Notes: generated by a model not told the origin, from the sequence alone. Positions 26,762 through 35,626 are shown, numbered from the stretch's first letter. The stretch is DNA of 53,418 nucleotides from Candidatus Omnitrophota bacterium (GCA_016214285.1 JACROV010000018.1:1-53418); one strand, 5' to 3'. A program made the numbers and translations.

Positions 26762-27107
26762 GGTCAGACATGCGGTTTCAACACACAAAAGAAAAAAGCG
26801 CGTCTTAAAGCAGACCAAAGGTCAATTCGCGCAAAAAAGCACGCGTTACCGTCAGGCCAAGCGGTCTTTGATCAAGGGGTTGGCGTATGCCTTTCGTGAC
26901 CGGAAGGTCAAAAAACGTCAATTCAGACAACTCTGGATCGTCCGTATCAATGCCGCCTGCCAGGAAGCGGGCATCACGTATAGCCGCTTTATGAAGGGCG
27001 TCAAGCAGGCCAAGATCGGCGTTGATCGCAAAATGATCGCGGAGCTGGCCGTTTCTTCGCCGGACGCTTTCCAAAAGCTCGTTGAGATGGCTAAAAAAGC
27101 CGCGTAA
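26754..27107 (+). CDS. rplT: 50S ribosomal protein L20
   Basis: L20 helps assemble the 50S subunit and in many bacteria represses its own operon. The protein has 117 aa with RVRHAVSTHKRKKRVLKQTKG, LIKGLAYAFRDRKVKKRQFR and LWIVRINAACQEAGITYSRF. All are family-typical. It overlaps rpmI. Confidence 0.97.
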   Translation: MARVRHAVSTHKRKKRVLKQTKGQFAQKSTRYRQAKRSLIKGLAYAFRDRKVKKRQFRQLWIVRINAACQEAGITYSRFMKGVKQAKIGVDRKMIAELAVSSPDAFQKLVEMAKKAA

Positions 27108-27137
27108 TATAAGGATAGTGTTTTAATGGGTTGATGT

Positions 27138-27165
27138 GCAGGGGCACAAAATTTTGTGCCCCTGC
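27138..27165. repeat. 28-bp perfect palindrome
   Basis: GCAGGGGCACAAAA (27138-27151) is followed directly by its exact reverse complement (27152-27165). It lies between rplT and trkA, 30 bases after the rplT stop, and could form a cruciform or a terminator-like RNA hairpin. No U-run follows. Confidence 0.7.
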
Positions 27166-27171
27166 TTGTAA

Positions 27172-27193
27172 GCCCCGCCATTCCAGGCGGGGC
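27172..27193. repeat. GCCCCGCC palindromic element
   Basis: GCCCCGCC-ATTCCA-GGCGGGGC is a perfect 8-bp stem with a 6-nt loop, 7 bases after the 28-bp palindrome and 20 bases before trkA. The same arms occur inside the secretin gene at 740-758 with a 3-nt loop. Confidence 0.6.
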
Positions 27194-27212
27194 AACTTAT
27201 TGTTGGCAAGAC

Positions 27213-28562
27213 ATGAAAATCATCATTGTTGGGGCAGGGAGGATAGGGACAAACCTGGCCAAATTGTTGGCGGAGGAAAGTAACGACGTTTATCTGATCG
27301 AGCGCAACGAAAAAATTGCCCAAAAAAATCTTGAAAAGATCGACGCACAGGTGATCATCGGCAATGGCGCGGATCCCGATGTGCTGCGCAGGGCGCATGT
27401 CCACGAGGCGGAACTGGTCTTGGCGGTTACGACTTCCGATGAAACTAACCTCGTTGTTTGCGCGCTGGCGGGCATGATGGGGGCCAAGCGCCGGATGGCG
27501 CGGGTGCGCAACATTTCGCTCGGAGACATGCTTGCGCAATCCACTTATAACAAGTTTTATATTGACGAGATCATTAATCCCGAGTTGGTTGCCGCCCAGG
27601 CCATCGCGAAGATCGTCGAGGCGCCCGGCTCCAGCGAAGTCGCGGATTTCGCCAATGGACGGATCTTGCTGCGGGCCTTCGATATCCCGGCCAGCTCACC
27701 GCTTTGCGGATTAAAACTTGCTGATGTCCGCGATGAGGATTTCCCGTGGCCGTTTCTTATCATTTCCATTATCCGCAACAATTCTGTTATTATCCCCAAG
27801 GGGGATACGACCATCAACGCCGAGGACCACATTTATGTGCTGCTCCCGGCACCGTCGCTGGGAGAATTCCTCACTTTTGTTAACCCCGAAGTAAAAGTCC
27901 CGCGCAAAGTGATCATTTATGGCGCCTCGATCACGGGCAAGCATGTGGCCATGTATTTGTCCAAACGGGTTCGCGAGATCGTTTTGGTTGAAGAGAACCT
28001 CGACGCGGCGAAAGAGATCGCCGGTGAATTTGAGTCTGTGCGAGTTATCAACGGCTCCGCCTCCGAGGCGGATATCCTGACCGAATGCGGCATTGAGGCC
28101 GCAGACGCCTTTATTGCCACCTCCGGCGACGATAATGCCAATCTGGTGAGTTCGGTCCTGGCTAAAAAGATGGGGGCCAAAAGCACCATCGTTACTTCGC
28201 AACAGCAGGACTTTATGTCCTTGATCGGTGTTCTGGATATCGACGCCAACATCAATCCTTATTTTCTGGCCGTGGAACGGATCTTGCGTTTGGCCCGCGG
28301 GCGGGGCGTGTACTCCGTCACGAAATTTTTTGAAGGAGACATGGAGGCCCTGGAGCTCATTCCTGAAGAAGGTTCCGCGGTGACAAAAACCATTCTTGGA
28401 AATATCAAGTTCCCCCAAGGTGCTATCGTCGGCGCGGTTTACGGAGACAAAAATGTTTTCCTGGCAAAGGGCGACACCCGGATCGAGGCAGGCAAGCGCG
28501 TCATCGTGTTCTGCCAAAAAGACGCGGTCAAGAAATTGCAGGCTCTTTTCACGCGCGGATAA
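27213..28562 (+). CDS. trkA: Trk system potassium uptake protein TrkA
   Basis: This is the cytoplasmic regulatory subunit of a Trk/Ktr K+ transporter. It starts MKIIIVGAGRIGTNLAKLLA (27213; a longer frame through the upstream palindromes is rejected). Two RCK-N Rossmann domains (GAGRIG at the N-terminus and KVIIYGASITGKHVAMYL near residue 230) each precede an RCK-C domain, as in TrkA. The length is 449 aa. trkH follows 6 bases later, so the two form an operon. Confidence 0.94.
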   Translation: MKIIIVGAGRIGTNLAKLLAEESNDVYLIERNEKIAQKNLEKIDAQVIIGNGADPDVLRRAHVHEAELVLAVTTSDETNLVVCALAGMMGAKRRMARVRNISLGDMLAQSTYNKFYIDEIINPELVAAQAIAKIVEAPGSSEVADFANGRILLRAFDIPASSPLCGLKLADVRDEDFPWPFLIISIIRNNSVIIPKGDTTINAEDHIYVLLPAPSLGEFLTFVNPEVKVPRKVIIYGASITGKHVAMYLSKRVREIVLVEENLDAAKEIAGEFESVRVINGSASEADILTECGIEAADAFIATSGDDNANLVSSVLAKKMGAKSTIVTSQQQDFMSLIGVLDIDANINPYFLAVERILRLARGRGVYSVTKFFEGDMEALELIPEEGSAVTKTILGNIKFPQGAIVGAVYGDKNVFLAKGDTRIEAGKRVIVFCQKDAVKKLQALFTRG

Positions 28563-28568
28563 TCGGAT

Positions 28569-30023
28569 ATGCACAAACGATTTGTTATTAATATTATCTC
28601 CCGGGTTATTTTGCTTGCCTCTGTGTGTATGCTGGCCCCGCTGGGATGGGCCCTTCACGACGATCCCCGCAGCCTTGAAACAAAAGCATTCCTTGAAACG
28701 ATAGGTTCAGGTTTTCTTGCCGCCAGTCTTTTCTTGTGGATTTTCCGGGTCCAGAAAGAATATGTTCGCAAGATCAGCGCCAAAGATTGTTTGGCTATCG
28801 TCGGGCTGTCCTGGGTGCTCCTTATGCTGTTCGGCGCTCTTCCTCTTTATCTGGCCGGGGTCGTCCCTCATTATACGGACGCTGTCTTTGAGATTACCAG
28901 CGGATTTACAACGACCGGCGCGTCAATATTTTCCAATGTAGAGGTGCTGCCGCGCGGGATCCTTTTTTGGCGCAGTTTTACGAATTGGCTGGGCGGGGCG
29001 GGCATTGTTGTTCTTTATATTGTGCTTTTACCCTCGCTTGGCATCCATGCATTTCAGTTGTATGAGGCGGAGACAGCGGGGCTCTCCACCGAACGCATCG
29101 CTCCCCAGATCAAAGAAACGGCAAGGAAACTTTTGGGCGTTTATCTTTTTCTTTCTTTGTGCGAAGCCGTCCTGCTGATGATCTGCGGCATGCCGCTGTT
29201 TGATTCTCTTTGTCATACATTCGCCACTTTGGCCACCGCGGGATTTTCAACGAAAAATGCGAGTATTGGCGCGTATGGAGCACCCATTCAATGGGTGGTC
29301 ACGGTTTTTATGTTCCTGGGCGGGGTAAATTTTGTTCTCTTTTATCGGGCATTTAAGGGCAAATCGCTTAATTTTTTTAAAGATGAAGAATTCCGCACGT
29401 ATTTTTTTATGATTACGATCCTGATCCTGTTCTTTGCAGGGGTCCTGTTTTTGTCCAGCGCCTCGATGTCGCCTTTGCGCGACGCCGCGTTCCAGGTTAC
29501 GACAATCGCGACATCAACAGGATTCGTGACGGCCGATTTTGACCGTTGGCCGTCGGTGTTGAAATTTATTCTCATGCTTCTGATGTTTGTCGGCGCGTGC
29601 GGTGGTTCTACCGCCGGCGGCTTGAAGGTAATCCGGGCATTGTTATTAGTCAAGATCGTTGCCCGCAACACTCTTCAGGCCGTTTTCCCGAATGCCGTTT
29701 TACCCGTTAAATTCAACAGCAAAGCCCTGGAAGACAAGATGGTTTTGGGCGTTCTTTCTTTTTTCGCGCTGTATCTGTTGATGTTCTTCGCAGGGACGCT
29801 TATTTTGATCATGACGGACGGTACCGATATTGTGACCGCCATGACGGCGACGGTGACCTCCATGAGCAACTGCGGCCCGGGACTTGGCCAGGTAGGGCCG
29901 ACCCAGAATTACGGGTGGATCTCGGTTCCCGGCAAATGGCTTTTGTCCTTTTTGATGTTGGCCGGACGCCTGGAGTTTTACGCGCTTTTGGTCCTTTTTG
30001 TTCCTTCCGCCTGGAAGAGATGA
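28569..30023 (+). CDS. trkH: Trk/Ktr potassium transporter, membrane subunit
   Basis: This is the K+-translocating membrane subunit. At 484 aa it has about ten hydrophobic segments and four pore-like repeats: TSGFTTTGASIFSNVE, FATLATAGFSTKNASIG, TSTGFVTADFDRWP and SMSNCGPGLGQVGP, each with the selectivity Gly. A conserved GACGGSTAGGLKVIRALLL is present. It follows trkA directly. Confidence 0.94.
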   Translation: MHKRFVINIISRVILLASVCMLAPLGWALHDDPRSLETKAFLETIGSGFLAASLFLWIFRVQKEYVRKISAKDCLAIVGLSWVLLMLFGALPLYLAGVVPHYTDAVFEITSGFTTTGASIFSNVEVLPRGILFWRSFTNWLGGAGIVVLYIVLLPSLGIHAFQLYEAETAGLSTERIAPQIKETARKLLGVYLFLSLCEAVLLMICGMPLFDSLCHTFATLATAGFSTKNASIGAYGAPIQWVVTVFMFLGGVNFVLFYRAFKGKSLNFFKDEEFRTYFFMITILILFFAGVLFLSSASMSPLRDAAFQVTTIATSTGFVTADFDRWPSVLKFILMLLMFVGACGGSTAGGLKVIRALLLVKIVARNTLQAVFPNAVLPVKFNSKALEDKMVLGVLSFFALYLLMFFAGTLILIMTDGTDIVTAMTATVTSMSNCGPGLGQVGPTQNYGWISVPGKWLLSFLMLAGRLEFYALLVLFVPSAWKR

Positions 30024-30038
30024 GCCGGCCATCGCGCT

Positions 30039-30066
30039 TTGCAAGTTTAATGATGGATGGTATAAT
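30039..30066 (+). promoter_or_regulatory. Promoter of pheS
   Basis: TTGCAA (30039-30044), a 16-bp spacer and a perfect TATAAT (30061-30066). The predicted transcript start (about 30073) is 2 bases before the pheS ATG at 30075, so the mRNA would be leaderless. Confidence 0.65.
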
Positions 30067-30074
30067 AAATATCT

Positions 30075-31112
30075 ATGAGCTGGAATTTTCAGGAGATCGA
30101 GGATACCGTCCAGCGGGAAGCCGGATGTATTTCGGACTTCCAGCGTCTGGATGCGTTCCGGGCCAAATATCTTGGACGTAAAGGATTGATCCAGGAGATT
30201 TACGCCTCTTTATCGGCCTTGCCGCACGATCAGCGGCCGGTTGTGGGCAAAAGCGCCAATGATCTGCGCAATAACATTTCCGTTATTATCGAGACCAAAC
30301 AGAAAGAGATCAAAAGCCTGCAAGCCCAATCGCCCGCCGCGGAAATTGATATCACCATTCCAGGCGTTGCTTTTGCCGTCGGGCACCAACACATTTTGAC
30401 GCAGACCGTCGATGAGATCTGCGGGATCTTTGAGGGGCTGGGTTTTGTCGTGCAGGAAGGCCCTGAGATCGAGACGGAATTCAATAATTTTACGGCTTTA
30501 AACATTCCCGTTGACCATCCTTCGCGCGACGCCTTCGACACGTTTTATCTCGAGCTTCCCGATCCCGGGCATCAGGGGCGCTATCAACTGTTGCGCAGCC
30601 ACACGTCGTCCGCCCAAATACGGATCATGCAAAAAAATCAGCCGCCTTTGGCCGTGATCGTCCCCGGACGCGTGTACCGTCCCGACGCGGTGGACGCCAG
30701 CCACTCGTTTATGTTCCACCAGATCGAAGGGCTTTTGGTCAACGAGGACGTGAAGTTCTCCGAACTCAAAGGGCTTTTGACGGTGTTTTGCAAGCGGCTG
30801 TTTGGCGAAAAGATCAAGATGAGATTCCGCCCGCATTTTTTCCCTTTCACGGAACCATCCGCGGAAGTTGATATTTCCTGTTATATCTGCGACGGCAAAG
30901 GGTGTTCGGTCTGCCGGCGCAAAGGTTGGCTTGAGATCATGGGCTGCGGCATGGTGCATCCGAAAGTTTTTGCCGCGGCCGGATACCCGGAAGGAAAATA
31001 TAAAGGATTAGCGTTCGGCCTCGGCGTGGAGCGGATCACCATGCTCAAATATGGCATTGAGGACATTCGGTTATTTTTTGAGAATGATATAAGATTCTTG
31101 GAGCAGTTTTAA
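30075..31112 (+). CDS. pheS: Phenylalanyl-tRNA synthetase alpha subunit
   Basis: This is the catalytic subunit of PheRS. The 345-aa protein has the N-terminal coiled-coil (FRAKYLGRKGLIQEIYASL), motif 2 region LLRSHTSSAQIRIM, RVYRPDAVDASHSFMFHQIEGL and motif 3 GLGVERITMLKYGIEDIR. A CxxC pair (CYICDGKGCSVCRRKGW) inside the catalytic domain may be a small zinc knuckle. There is no Shine-Dalgarno sequence before ATG. pheT follows after 93 bp. Confidence 0.96.
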   Translation: MSWNFQEIEDTVQREAGCISDFQRLDAFRAKYLGRKGLIQEIYASLSALPHDQRPVVGKSANDLRNNISVIIETKQKEIKSLQAQSPAAEIDITIPGVAFAVGHQHILTQTVDEICGIFEGLGFVVQEGPEIETEFNNFTALNIPVDHPSRDAFDTFYLELPDPGHQGRYQLLRSHTSSAQIRIMQKNQPPLAVIVPGRVYRPDAVDASHSFMFHQIEGLLVNEDVKFSELKGLLTVFCKRLFGEKIKMRFRPHFFPFTEPSAEVDISCYICDGKGCSVCRRKGWLEIMGCGMVHPKVFAAAGYPEGKYKGLAFGLGVERITMLKYGIEDIRLFFENDIRFLEQF

Positions 31113-31126
31113 TTGGGTAAATTGTA

Positions 31127-31185
31127 AATGGTGAATAGTTAATGGTGATCAACAAAACGACAGCGATTATTAACTATTTACCATT
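31127..31185. repeat. 17-bp inverted repeat between pheS and pheT
   Basis: AATGGTGAATAGTTAAT (31127-31143) and ATTAACTATTTACCATT (31169-31185) pair at 16 of 17 positions. Copies of ATTAACCATTAAC extend the right arm. This AT-rich element fills the whole pheS-pheT spacer. Confidence 0.6.
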
Positions 31186-31205
31186 AACCATTAACGGGTT
31201 TTATT

Positions 31206-33239
31206 ATGAAATTCAGTCTTAACTGGCTTCGGGATTACGTGACCATCGGCGTTTCGCCGGAGAAGCTCGCCCACAAACTGACGATGGCGGGCCTGGAGGT
31301 GGAGAAGATTTCAAATGTCGACGGGGACGTCGTCTTTGAGCTGGAGATCACGCCGAACCGCCCGGACTGCCTGAACATGCTCGGCCTCGCCCGCGAGGTG
31401 TCCGCCATCCTGAACGTTTCACGAAAGACGCCGAAGCCCAGGCGCCTGCGGGCGCCTTCCCTGGCCGGCCTCGTCAGGATCCTGGATAAAAAAGGATGCC
31501 TGCGCTACAACGGGACGCTGATCCGTGATGTCCGCGTCGGCGAAACGCCCGCCTGGATCAAAAAGCGCATCACCGCTTTAGGAATGCGCTCGATCAATAA
31601 TGTGGTGGATATTACCAATTTCTGCCTGATGGAAACCGGCCAGCCCTTACACGCTTTTGATTATGACAAGCTGGAGGGCGGCAAGATCTTCGTTCGCCGG
31701 GCGCAAGAAGGGGAAGCGGTGACCGCCATTGATGGTGTTGAACACGGACTCGACCCGGCTATCCTGGTGATCGCCGACGCGCGCCGTCCCGTGGCTATCG
31801 CCGGCGTCATGGGAGGCAAGGACACCGAGGTCACGGCGGCCACGAAAAATATTCTATTGGAAAGCGCGTATTTCGATCCTGTTCTGATCCGCCGCGCTTC
31901 GCGCGCGCTCGGAGTTTCCAGCGAGTCCTCGTATCGTTTCGAGAGAGGCGTAGATTACGAAACCGTTAAATCCGGCGTGGACCGGGCCATTGGGCTTATC
32001 CTGGATTCCGCTGGCGGCAACTTGGCTGGCCGCGCCGATGAAGAGACGGGGACTAGGGGAAGATTCAGGAGACAGGCTATTCCTGTGACAAAAGACGGTG
32101 TCAACGGTTTTCTCGGCGCGTCGCTGACAACGGCACGGTGTAAAAAGATCCTTCAGCGCCTGGACTGCGCCGTGGCCGCGGGCAAAAAAGATGTTTTAAA
32201 GGTCACGCCGCCCGCGTTCCGCAAGGACATCAAGGACGCGGTGGATGTCGTTGAGGAGATCGCGCGCGTTGTCGGCTACGATGAATTGCCGGCGAGCCTG
32301 CCGTCCGTCGCGATGACAAACGTGGTGCCGGCGGCCTCCCGAGAATTCCGGTCGGCAATCCGGGTGCCGCTGCTGGCCCAGGGAGCCAATGAGATTGTCA
32401 CCTACGCGATGATCAGCGAAAAAGATCTGATCCAGACCAGGCAAGCGCATCTGCGCGGGGTGAAGATACAGAATCCGCTCGCCCGGGACCAGGGGTTGTT
32501 GCGTCCCTCGCTTTTGCCGAGCCTGCTGCCGGTGGCCGTGTTTAACATCAATCGCGGACAGAAGAATTTGAAGCTTTTCGAGATCGGGAAAATTTATGGC
32601 CCTCGGGGCGAACAGGAAACGCTCGGGATCATGATGACCGGCAGGTTCGACGAAGATTGGCGCAGGGCCAGCAAGTCCGAGGCGGATTTTTATGACATCA
32701 AGGGTGCCGCCGAGCAGACCATCGCGCGCGCGTGTCACCAGGAGATCCGTTTTGAGAACAGTTCCCAGCCGTTCTTAGAAAAAGGTCAGAGCGCTTGCGT
32801 TCTTGTGCAAGGCGTTGATGCCGGGTTTTTGGGAAAGATCGATGAAGATGTCCTGGTCAATTGGGGCATTAAACAAAAAAGCGTTTTCTTTGCACAGATC
32901 AATCTTGAGGAGCTTAGGCGTTTTTGTCCGCCCCGGCGATCCTACCGGAGCGTTTCGCAATATCCTACGATCGTGCGCGACGTCAGTCTGGCCGTGAAGA
33001 CCTCCGTTTGGTTCCAGCAGGTGTGCGCGATGGCTTTTCGTATGGGAGGAGGGATCTTGAATTCCGTGAAATTCAGCGAGGAATACCGGGGGGAAAAGAT
33101 CCCCGCCGGGCAACGCGGGATCGTTTTTTCGCTGCGCTATAAAGCCGCCGACCGGACGTTGCGCGAGGAGGAAGTCAACGAGGTTCATGAAAATATCCTT
33201 CGCGCTTTTGTTGCCGAACTAGGGGCCGTGCAGCGGTAG
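31206..33239 (+). CDS. pheT: Phenylalanyl-tRNA synthetase beta subunit, lacking the EMAP domain
   Basis: This is the editing and tRNA-binding subunit of PheRS. It begins MKFSLNWLRDYVTIGVSPEK and goes directly to FELEITPNRPDCLNMLGLAR. The EMAP-like tRNA-binding insertion of about 110 residues near residue 40 is absent, so the length is 677 aa against about 795. The B3/B4 editing domain (NNVVDITNFCLMETGQPLHAFD), B5 and C-terminal FDX-ACB domain (YPTIVRDVSLAV) are present. No Shine-Dalgarno sequence is visible. It is one of the most GC-rich genes of the window. Confidence 0.95.
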   Translation: MKFSLNWLRDYVTIGVSPEKLAHKLTMAGLEVEKISNVDGDVVFELEITPNRPDCLNMLGLAREVSAILNVSRKTPKPRRLRAPSLAGLVRILDKKGCLRYNGTLIRDVRVGETPAWIKKRITALGMRSINNVVDITNFCLMETGQPLHAFDYDKLEGGKIFVRRAQEGEAVTAIDGVEHGLDPAILVIADARRPVAIAGVMGGKDTEVTAATKNILLESAYFDPVLIRRASRALGVSSESSYRFERGVDYETVKSGVDRAIGLILDSAGGNLAGRADEETGTRGRFRRQAIPVTKDGVNGFLGASLTTARCKKILQRLDCAVAAGKKDVLKVTPPAFRKDIKDAVDVVEEIARVVGYDELPASLPSVAMTNVVPAASREFRSAIRVPLLAQGANEIVTYAMISEKDLIQTRQAHLRGVKIQNPLARDQGLLRPSLLPSLLPVAVFNINRGQKNLKLFEIGKIYGPRGEQETLGIMMTGRFDEDWRRASKSEADFYDIKGAAEQTIARACHQEIRFENSSQPFLEKGQSACVLVQGVDAGFLGKIDEDVLVNWGIKQKSVFFAQINLEELRRFCPPRRSYRSVSQYPTIVRDVSLAVKTSVWFQQVCAMAFRMGGGILNSVKFSEEYRGEKIPAGQRGIVFSLRYKAADRTLREEEVNEVHENILRAFVAELGAVQR

Positions 33240-33288
33240 GATTCTTTTCGTGCCCTCGAATTATTTTCTTGCGAATTTTGTTCTGTGT

Positions 33289-33294
33289 TATAAT
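33289..33294 (+). promoter_or_regulatory. -10 box of the putative 6S RNA
   Basis: A perfect TATAAT precedes the structured non-coding stretch; transcription should begin near 33301. The -35 element is weak. Confidence 0.5.
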
Positions 33295-33300
33295 GTGTTT

Positions 33301-33470
33301 GATTTCACACCCTGCGGTGCGCGTTAGAGAAAGTATTTTAAAACCAACACTGCTGAATAGGGACGCTTGACTTCTGAGCTGTCCGTGGACAGCTTCAGAG
33401 AGGCTCCCACTTGATTGAGATTGGTTCGATCAAATCTTTCTCGACGGCACACGCGGGGTTTTTTATTTTT
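33301..33470 (+). ncRNA. ssrS: Probable 6S RNA
   Basis: This 170-nt non-coding stretch between pheT and rarA starts 7 bases after TATAAT and ends in a GGGGTTTTTT run. Its two ends (CCCTGCGGTGCGCG and CGGCACACGCGGGG) can pair as a closing stem. The middle holds a strong terminal hairpin, AGCTGTCC-GT-GGACAGCT, extended by CTTCTGA/TTCAGAG. A long stem with a central bubble is the 6S layout, which mimics an open promoter to bind RNA polymerase. Next to rarA and the formyl-THF cyclo-ligase gene is a recurrent 6S location. It was assigned without a covariance search. Confidence 0.62.
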
Positions 33471-33488
33471 TCCCGCCTGTTCTAGCGT

Positions 33489-34859
33489 ATGAGCAAACGT
33501 TCGCACCAGCCAGCAACATCGGAAAACTTATTTCCCTCCGACTTTGTCTCCGACAAAGTCGGAGACAAAGAGATTTCGCTAAAAGATGCGCCTTTGAGCG
33601 TGCGGATGCGTCCGCGTTCCCTGGAGGAATACGTCGGCCAACAACACATTGTCGGCGAAGGAAAGCTTTTGCCGCGCGCCGTTGAATCTGACCGGCTTGG
33701 TTCGCTTATCCTTTACGGGCCGCCTGGCACCGGCAAAACGACGCTGGCCCATTGCGTCAGCCAGCGAACAAATGCCCAGGTTGAGCGGATCAACGCGGTT
33801 TCCGCCAACGTCGATGACCTGCGCCGGATCATTGCCGCCAGCCAGAATCGATTCGCCGCGACGGGACGTAAAACGATCCTTTTTATCGACGAGATCCATC
33901 GTTTTAATAAAGCCCAGCAGGATGTCCTGATGCCCGATCTGGAACAGGGACAGCTGATCTTGATCGGCGCCACGGTTTTCAATCCGTTCTTCGCGCTGAC
34001 CGGGCCGCTGCTTTCCCGTTCGATGGTCTTTGAACTAAATCCTTTGTCGCCCGCCGAGATCATCCGTATTCTCAACAGGGCGATCGAAGACAAAGAGCGC
34101 GGGTTGGGACACTTGCGCGTGAGCGCCGCGCCGGACGCGCTGGCATTTTTGGCGCAGGTCAGTGACGGCGACGCCCGGCGGGCCCTCAACGCCCTGGAGA
34201 TCGGGTGCCGGACAACGGCGCCGGATGCTGATGGGATCATCCATTTTACGACTGAAGTCGCGCAGGAATCCATTCAGAAAAAACAGGTGATCTACGACCG
34301 CGACGGCGATGCTCATTACGACACCGCGTCGGCATTTATCAAATCCATGCGAGGGTCGGACCCGGACGCCGTTTTGTACTGGATGGCCAAAATGATCTAC
34401 GCCGGCGAGGACCCGCGGTTTATCGCCCGACGGATCTGCATTTGCGCGGCCGAAGATGTCGGTAACGCCGATCCCCAGGCGCTGGTCATTGCCAACGCCG
34501 CGTTGCAGATCTCTGAATTCATCGGGTTACCGGAGGCGCGCATCCCGCTGGCCCAGGCCGCCGTTTACGTGGCCTGCGCCCCCAAGTCCAACGCCGTGTA
34601 TCTGGGAATAGAAAAAGCCCTGGGGGACGTAAAATCAAAAAAGACCCAGGAAGTGCCTGCGCATCTTAAGGACGCTTCATATCGTGGCGCGAAACGTCTG
34701 GAACACGGAAAAGGCTACAAGTACGCCCATGATTTCCAAGATCATTATGTTGATCAGGAGTATATGCCGGTTAACGCGCAATATTACGCGCCAACAGATA
34801 TGGGGCAGGAAAAGGATATCAAGCAACGGTTGTCTCGAGGAAAACGCAAGCCGGAATGA
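33489..34859 (+). CDS. rarA: Replication-associated recombination protein RarA (MgsA)
   Basis: This AAA+ ATPase acts at stalled replication forks and is related to clamp loaders. Walker A is LILYGPPGTGKTTLAHCV, Walker B is TILFIDEIHRFNKAQQDVLM, and the C-terminal tetramerisation domain includes CAAEDVGNADPQAL and the family ending HLKDASYRGAKRLEHGKGYKYAHDF (cut at GKGYKYAHDF). The length is 456 aa. The N-terminus contains an in-frame perfect palindrome (33542-33570) that encodes an extra acidic/basic stretch before the conserved PLSVRMRPRSLEEYVGQ. Confidence 0.94.
   Translation: MSKRSHQPATSENLFPSDFVSDKVGDKEISLKDAPLSVRMRPRSLEEYVGQQHIVGEGKLLPRAVESDRLGSLILYGPPGTGKTTLAHCVSQRTNAQVERINAVSANVDDLRRIIAASQNRFAATGRKTILFIDEIHRFNKAQQDVLMPDLEQGQLILIGATVFNPFFALTGPLLSRSMVFELNPLSPAEIIRILNRAIEDKERGLGHLRVSAAPDALAFLAQVSDGDARRALNALEIGCRTTAPDADGIIHFTTEVAQESIQKKQVIYDRDGDAHYDTASAFIKSMRGSDPDAVLYWMAKMIYAGEDPRFIARRICICAAEDVGNADPQALVIANAALQISEFIGLPEARIPLAQAAVYVACAPKSNAVYLGIEKALGDVKSKKTQEVPAHLKDASYRGAKRLEHGKGYKYAHDFQDHYVDQEYMPVNAQYYAPTDMGQEKDIKQRLSRGKRKPE
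33542..33570. repeat. 29-bp palindromic element inside the rarA coding sequence
   Basis: CTTTGTCTCCGAC (33542-33554), AAA, and GTCGGAGACAAAG (33558-33570) form a perfect 13-bp inverted repeat. It is in frame and encodes about ten residues (FVSDKVGDKE) just before the conserved RarA start. This resembles palindromic elements that insert in frame into genes, as in Rickettsia. Confidence 0.65.
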
Positions 34860-34918
34860 TTAGTATATCTATTGAATAATAAATGAGTTATGGTTATTAG
34901 GTTATTAGGAATCTTTCA

Positions 34919-34947
34919 TTGAGTATTTTTTAAGAAAATGTTACAAT
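34919..34947 (+). promoter_or_regulatory. Probable promoter of the formyl-THF cyclo-ligase gene
   Basis: TTGAGT (34919-34924), a 17-bp spacer and TACAAT (34942-34947), about 40 bases upstream of the GTG start at 34988. Confidence 0.5.
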
Positions 34948-34987
34948 AAAATGTTTCTTAGGCGAAAAACAGGTTCTTTAAACAGCA

Positions 34988-35554
34988 GTGCATACACACA
35001 CAAAAACGGAATTAAGACAAAAAGTACTAACGCTTTTACGAAAACAGAAGGAGGAAGAGCGGCTAGCGAAGAGCTTGGTGATCTTGGACAAGCTTTTAAG
35101 GAGACCGGAGTTTCAGAAGGCGCTCACCGTACTGTTTTATGCGGCATTTGATGGGGAAGTGGACACGTTTGAAATGATGCAACGCGCGCAACAGTTGGGT
35201 AAAAAAATAGGCTTACCCTATATTGTCCGAAAAGAAAAAAGAATGATCCCGACCGTAGTGGAATCGATAGAAAAAGACCTCGTAGCAGGCCCTTACGGAG
35301 TCAAACAACCCAAGGAAACATCCCGGGAAAAAACTCTAAACCCGGATGAACTTGATCTGGTCATAGTCCCCGGCGTGGCCTTTGACAGGCATAACCATCG
35401 CCTGGGCCGAGGGCAGGGGTATTATGACCGGTTCTTAAAAGGGTTGTCCGCGCGCATTCCGACGATCGGTCTGGCATTCGATTTTCAGGTCGTTGATCAC
35501 CTTCCCCCCAAAGAAGAGCACGACGTTCCGGTTTCCTGTGTTCTTGTCAGCTGA
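34988..35554 (+). CDS. 5-formyltetrahydrofolate cyclo-ligase
   Basis: It converts 5-formyl-THF to 5,10-methenyl-THF with ATP. The 188-aa protein has LRQKVLTLLRKQKEEERLAK at the N-terminus and the family signature PGVAFDRHNHRLGRGQGYYDRFL, then IGLAFDFQVVDHLPPKEEHD. The start is GTG at 34988 and is not well supported by a ribosome-binding site. In proteobacteria this gene (ygfA) follows 6S RNA; here rarA lies between them. Confidence 0.9.
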   Translation: MHTHTKTELRQKVLTLLRKQKEEERLAKSLVILDKLLRRPEFQKALTVLFYAAFDGEVDTFEMMQRAQQLGKKIGLPYIVRKEKRMIPTVVESIEKDLVAGPYGVKQPKETSREKTLNPDELDLVIVPGVAFDRHNHRLGRGQGYYDRFLKGLSARIPTIGLAFDFQVVDHLPPKEEHDVPVSCVLVS

Positions 35555-35626
35555 TCTATCAGCCGTTCTCGTCAATTAAAACTCGACGTATTATCTTAGG
35601 TTATTACTTAAAGGAGGAGTGGATCT

